From Adineta vaga (Eukaryota; Rotifera): DNA of 64,000 nucleotides. The position numbers and the translations under genes were made by a program. This document shows, one piece after another, positions 58,543 to 64,000 of this stretch. The stretch lies in NCBI GenBank assembly GCA_021613535.1, contig CP075497.1:5394001-5458000 (forward strand), written 5' to 3'. The notes under the pieces are model-generated. The model had not been told where the DNA came from. It did not search any database and saw only the letters and a program-made list of their open reading frames with translations. Every line of letters begins with the position of its first letter. The stretch's first letter is position 1.

Positions 58543-58738
58543 TTAGTCTGAAAACAAATTTTATAAAATAGAATTTGAAAAAGAAAAGAAGAAAATGATC
58601 TTGTTCGAAAGAAACGCGTGTATTTATGTGTACATATCACTGTTGTTTTGTTCGGAAGATAACAAAAAAAAGAGAGAGAAAGAAATATGGAGACACCGAG
58701 TTTTGGTTTTTGCACAGAAGAAGAAGACATCTGACATT

Positions 58739-61700
58739 TTACAATTGTACAACGGGAATGGAATTTCCATGAATGGTTGATTGCGTATCAGATTCGGATT
58801 TTGTGGTCGATAAAAAGAAGATGTTTTGAAAAAATTCATCAGGATGATGGATTTGATTTTGATATTTTTCAATGATTTTAGTAATTCGACTTTTCCGTAG
58901 AGAATAAGCTGTTTGAGAACTGTAGAAAAAAGATGCAAAGAAAACATTTATCGAATGAAATAATTCTATTTTTTTTTTGTAGATAACCTTTGACTATCCT
59001 CTAAACGTTTTCGACGACTTAGATTATATACAGCTTGTCGAAGATAATGTGATAGAAGATGAAGTGGAATCACCATTCCATCAAGTAATGGAATACTAGC
59101 ACATGCGGATTGCATTCTAAAACAAGAAATTATTGAATATTTTCATTCCTTTAATATAACTCCAATATACCGTTGAGCATTTGAATTGAGTGATATACGA
59201 AATAGATGATTTCTCAAAGGATGAATACCAATAATAGATATATCGCGAGGTTTTCCTGATTGTTCCTGAGCTAAATAGAGAAGGATTGATAGTAACTCGA
59301 AGACTAAACTTGTATGCGTATACAAACCAGGTAAGATGGAATCAAGATCATCACGAAATTCTTCCAACCAAACTATTAATATTCGCATTTCTGAACCTTG
59401 ATTATCTCCTAGAACCAACATTCAATTCAAAGATCGATATGAAAAGAAAAAAACTATTACTAACCAGAAAATTGATGTGGTAAATAAAAAGCCATTTCTG
59501 TTGTTAGATCAACCCAATATAAGATACTATCTTTACCATCGATATCAACTAGAGTTTTTGAAATGGCATTGGTATCGACTTTAAATAGAAATGATTTAAG
59601 AGAAGAATATTTTCTTATCTAATGAATTACTTGACTGGGCTTTAGCAGTTGTTTTCCAACTTGTTTCAACATTTCCTGTCCAACCACAATGTCGTTTAAC
59701 TTCGACAACTGATCCAAATTGTGAAAACATTGTTAAGAAAGCTGGATTTAATTCTTCAGGTATTTTCTAAAACAACAAACACAAATCATCTTATTAATAC
59801 ATACTATTTCTCCTATCACTACCATATTTGAGAATGAACTATCAAGTGTTGATTGATTCTTTTTTAAATAATAAATTTGTCCTGTACAATGAAGTATTGG
59901 TGAGATTTGATCCAATTTTTTAATATCATCTATAAATGTTTCACTATCGGAATTTAACAAATGAATTCTTGGTTGAAGACGATCAAATAGTTTTGTATCA
60001 TTCTAAAAATTCAATGTATTCTTTCAAACATAGAAGCTTAATTCGAATGATTACCCAATGTTTTCCACGCATCAGATGATACATTGCATCTAATGAACCA
60101 AATCCATAATGTGATAGAAATAGTCGAATACTTTGAAAATGTGTTTGACATCTATATAGAATTGTGTATGAATAAGATTTGATGATGAAGAAGAAAACGA
60201 TTTACTCGGGTGGTTTACATTCAGGTTGAGGTTTTTCATTCGAAAGATGAGCACGTTGATTTGCTTGTTCTTCAATTGATATTTGTTTGGTTTTCAATGA
60301 TCGAAAGAGCGTTAATTTTTCTTCATCACGTTTAATTATTGAATTTAACGTTGGAATACTTAATTCACTACGAAAAGAAGTGAATGTACATTCCGTTCAT
60401 TGAACAATTTACCTTTTAGCACGTTCAGTTTTTGTTCCATGTGAAAGAAAAGATCGATCTCGATGATCGATAGGAGTATTGTTAGCCGGCGGTGAAGAAC
60501 TTTTTCCATTTTCATATTCAATTCGTTCATTTGACTAGAAGAAAACCGATTTATATGGAATAACGAAAGAAAGTATAGATACTTTATTCTGCGGTAATAA
60601 TGAAGTTGATAAAGGATTATGACGGAAATTTAATGTCCAAATATTTTTACCAAATAATCCTCGGCAAAGTAAGAGAATCGTTGGCATGCCTAAATAATCA
60701 GATAGCAATACTTCATTTTCAACAATTCAAGTCATTAGCAAACCATGATTATCAGTAATTGGTAATTCAGTCATAGCAAATAAAGTATTTCCATTAATTG
60801 CAAAATATTTGAATGTTGTATTAGCAAATGTTGATTCATCTAACCAATTACGACAAATATCATTTTTCAAATGTAATACAGCCTAAAAGAAGCATCTCTA
60901 TACTTGATCGTCCGAGAACTAAACATGGCAACTTACTTTATGTTCAAAAAGAACAAACATTAAATATTCTGCTGCTTCTGCTACACGTTGAGATGCGGGA
61001 TGAAATTCTTTATCCTTCTTACAAACAAGTCTATCAGCTGACTAGATGACATAATTGATTAGTTCCATTCGAGAAGAAAGAAAACATCTATTTATGTTAC
61101 TATACCTGTGCTTTTTCTCCCGATATACCTAATTCAATAATTTCACAAAGTTTATATAAATTTTCATAATCATCAAGTAACATTGGTCGTTCAATAAGTA
61201 ATGTTACTAATGTATTATATGTTGCAACACATGTTGAATGCATTTCACGTGTATGATCTTTCGGACTTCGATGTAATTGTGTATCGATAAATGTACACAA
61301 ACGTTTAAGTACATTTTTCCATGTATCAATAGCTAATCATAAAAATTGAATCTTTTTTTTTCGAAAAGATATTCAAAAACACATACGTAATTGACAGATA
61401 GGATCTGTTACAATGGAGATCAATGTATCGAGTGCAGCTAAGAATAATTGTGAATCATTAGTGCCTTTTTCACAGATTTGAATGACTGCATGACTGACAT
61501 AACCAGCAGTAGGATCTTGAAGAAAGAAAATCTCGCAATTAACATTGTTTTAACTTTTGATATTTGTATAAGATTAGATGAACATTAAAAGAAGAGGAAT
61601 ATCTTACCTTTTTTAACATTATCTTCATTTTGTTCTTGTTGTCGATCGAAATGTGCCGCTAATGAACATGCTAATCGAATTGTACCTATTGTAATACAAA

Positions 61701-64000
61701 TGTAAGATCAATCAATAATTCATTAAACATTTACCGAAAAGTAATTGTGTATTTGTAATATCAATTTCTGTTTGTAAAGCAGAAAATAACAATGGAAATA
61801 TTCGTAATCGATATTCTAAAAATGTTTTAATCGTTGTTGTTTGTACATCATGTGATTTTTCGAGATAATCTTCAAATAAATGTTGTTCAAGATGTTGATA
61901 ATGAAATGGTAAACTAATAATTGACATAAGTATATGTATTGATTTCGAACGAATACGTATAAAACGATCACGAATAGTCGAATTCGATGTATTTAATGGT
62001 CCTTTGACTATTCCAAGATTATAATTTATATACGATTGTAAATCAATATGTAGATAATATTCAATTGCATCCAAGAAGAGTGGAATGAGAATATTAATAC
62101 CACGTAAATTGATACGAAATAGATCACCACTATTCAATAAGATGGATTCTATAATAGTTTGAGAACGTTGCTAGAAGAAAAATATTCATTCGTTTTGAAA
62201 TTTTCTAAATTTTATATTACTTCATCTCCATGATAAAATCGAAGTCCTTGCTGTAGAATATAATAGAATCGGCTTAAATATTCCGGATAAATAAATTCAT
62301 CACATTGTGCATTACCAAAGATTGTACATATAGTCGCAAATGATTTGGCAAATGCTTCATCCATTAAACGTTCATTCTAAAATAGAATTGATAGAAAAAG
62401 ATTCAATCGAAAAAAAAATATTCTCTTTTACTTGAACATCAATGACCTTTTCTGTTTCATTTGCTCGTGAAGCTAAATATAAATTGAATAAAGATTGATT
62501 CAGAAAATAAATTGGCATACTTAAACCCGTCAGTAGTTTATTTCGTATAGCCATGTCGTATGTTGTCAATAGCTTTAATTACGCACAAAACATGTACACA
62601 TAAACTACTCACTCAGCCGTATCAATCGAATGAGGCAAAAAAAGAAAAGTCGTATTCGAAATAGTTCGCTCAATTTATATCTGATCACATCACGAAGAGA
62701 CGAATAGAGAGTCAATTATGTCCTATTGTTTTATTTACATAAGACTTTATCTACTTACTATCAAGGAGTGACGAACGTGAATGACGATCTTTTATTTGTA
62801 AAAGACAACAATCTAATATCCATGAGCCATAGAGATGCATTAGACTATTGACAGTAGGATGATTGATATGTATGGTTTTCAAAGAAGGTTTTTCAGATCG
62901 ATTCGTAGCAATCAATAATGGCGTCATTGGAGAAAGATTTTGATTAGTAGGTAAAGGAACTAAAGAAAAAAAAAATTCCAAGAAATATAATGATAGTATG
63001 TTCATTATCATACTTTTTCGATTATCAATTTGTGAACGAGTGGTTCGTAATGTTGGAGGTATAGAAGTCTGTTGATGTTGTTGAACACTCGATGGCACAC
63101 CACGAAGTGAATGAATTGATTGTCGTGGTGTTTGAATATTGTTAGGTGTTGATGGAGTATTTTCATTCATGATTGCTATGGAATTATTTGAAGGTTTTGG
63201 ACTATATAAACATGATGGATCGACATCTTTTCCTAAAGTAAGAATATGAAAAGAAACGATGAATCAGATCGTATGTCATTTTACCTAACCAAATATCAAC
63301 AAACATTCCTATTGCTTTTGTAACATTAACAAATATTCGTGGTAATTCTTGTAGAGATGTAAAATCTTTTAATTTGAAGTTTGCATTCATTTGTAATTGA
63401 CTAGAATATGTTGGCATTTGAAGAAAAACCTAAGAGAATCGAAAGTTTCAATTTATTTTCTTTTATTTTTGTTGAAAATTTTCTAATTACTGAAACATCA
63501 CCACATTCCGATGGATTTTGTAGAATCGTTAAAAATTGAATCCATGTTATTACAAGTTTGTCTAACGAAAGAGAATCGATAACTTTTTGCGTATATTCAC
63601 CTTGATCTGTCTCGGTACCTAAGAAAATTGGATTCGCAAAAACAGAATCTATATAAATTCGAATTTCGTACAAACATATTGCAATGGTATGAAATCTGAC
63701 CACCATAATTTATGTACAACTGTCGATGTAAGAACACACGTGAGCTGCGCCCAATCTATATATTACAATGAAATTTTCATAAAATATCGATGTTAAATCT
63801 AACCATAGACAACAGCTGGCCGATGACGCCAAGTTTGAGTATAATCACGAAACGTTCGCCATAATCCAGGTGGAATACGTATTTTATCAATTGCTGCCAT
63901 AAATACTTGATATATCGAAGGAACAAGACGATGACTCATAACAGCAGTACATTCTTCATTTGCTAGAAAATCGAACGAAGAAATAAGAAGGATTGAATCT
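58739..64000 (-). CDS. RALGAPB: Ral GTPase-activating protein subunit beta (3' part; 5' end beyond the window)
   Basis: More than 15 exons run off the right edge. Aligning landmarks, from amino to carboxy: LMHLYGSWILDCCLL (62.8 kb; human ILNLFGSWLFDAAFV), SALQTEIDITNTQLL (61.8 kb; human GALQTETDPNNTQMI), YKLCEIIELGISGEK (61.1 kb; human LKEVLEIVELGISGSK), CGWTGNVETSWKTT (59.7 kb; human PGWTGHVSTSWSIN), IIGIHPLRNHLFRISL (59.2 kb; human VIFIHPLNTGLFRIKI) and a final basic stretch NLSRRKRLED (58.98 kb; human NICRRKRLES). Role: the beta subunit pairs with RALGAPA1/2, activates the alpha GAP domain and so turns off RalA/B and links to mTORC1 and exocyst control. Stop codon TAA at 58739. The first exons are not in the window. 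Confidence 0.9.

Noticed and set aside
1-64000. tRNA genes, rRNA, CRISPR arrays, phage or toxin genes
   Set aside because: I looked for B-box-like GGTTCGA(A/T)TCC words, regular spaced repeats and prokaryotic gene organisation by eye and found none.

Overview
The window is nuclear DNA of a small animal and most likely of a bdelloid rotifer (inference). It is AT-rich, with genes packed on both strands and mostly 50-80 nt introns of the GTAAG...TAG type. The gene set is metazoan and ciliary: IFT74, an inner-arm dynein heavy chain, PLEKHM2, alpha-catulin and RALGAPB. Coding exons use mostly A/T-ending codons. No tRNA, rRNA, CRISPR array or bacterial operon was seen.

Layout, left to right. The 5' end of RMND5A (minus, cut by the left edge) faces an Emi1/Emi2-type F-box protein with a zinc-binding region and LRRL tail (plus). 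IFT74, PLEKHM2, an unrecognised mitochondrial membrane protein and protein phosphatase inhibitor 2 follow on the minus strand. Alpha-catulin (17 exons, plus) converges on LYRM9 (minus). A possible 50-residue two-exon gene, a 2.2 kb spacer and an intronless TINAG-like cathepsin pseudoprotease come next.

From about 21.5 to 28.9 kb lies a gene-poor, decayed island. It holds a broken copy of the 3' part of the RNA polymerase II largest subunit gene, a non-LTR retrotransposon remnant between the arms of a long inverted repeat, C-rich proline-coding mini-exons and a GC-rich element with internal inverted motifs. About 170 bp of the dynein 3' flank is present at both ends of the island as a direct repeat, which suggests the region arose by duplication or insertion.

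From 29.1 to 46.2 kb one DNAH7-type axonemal dynein heavy chain gene fills the minus strand. Two points stand out in it. One unusually long intron (843 nt) contains a complete intronless neuropeptide-precursor gene on the same strand, predicted to yield two amidated hexapeptides, PSWATV-amide and PSWAQV-amide. Near the 5' end, two consecutive 6-nt microexons appear to be spliced in frame.

The rest holds an unrecognised 391-residue protein (plus), PRCC, mitochondrial ribosomal protein S16 and a secreted cystatin (minus), a Ly6-like protein with an apparent frameshift (plus), TTI1 and a small mitochondrial-type membrane protein separated by only 2 nt (minus), and the 3' part of RALGAPB running off the right edge. 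Functional themes are cilia (IFT74, DNAH7), cell-cycle and ubiquitin control (RMND5A, Emi-like), PIKK and Ral/Arl signalling (TTI1, RALGAPB, PLEKHM2) and mitochondria (LYRM9, MRPS16, two unknown membrane proteins). Exon boundaries were read by eye. Summed exon lengths are multiples of three for IFT74, PPP1R2, CTNNAL1, LYRM9, MRPS16 and TTI1, which supports those models.
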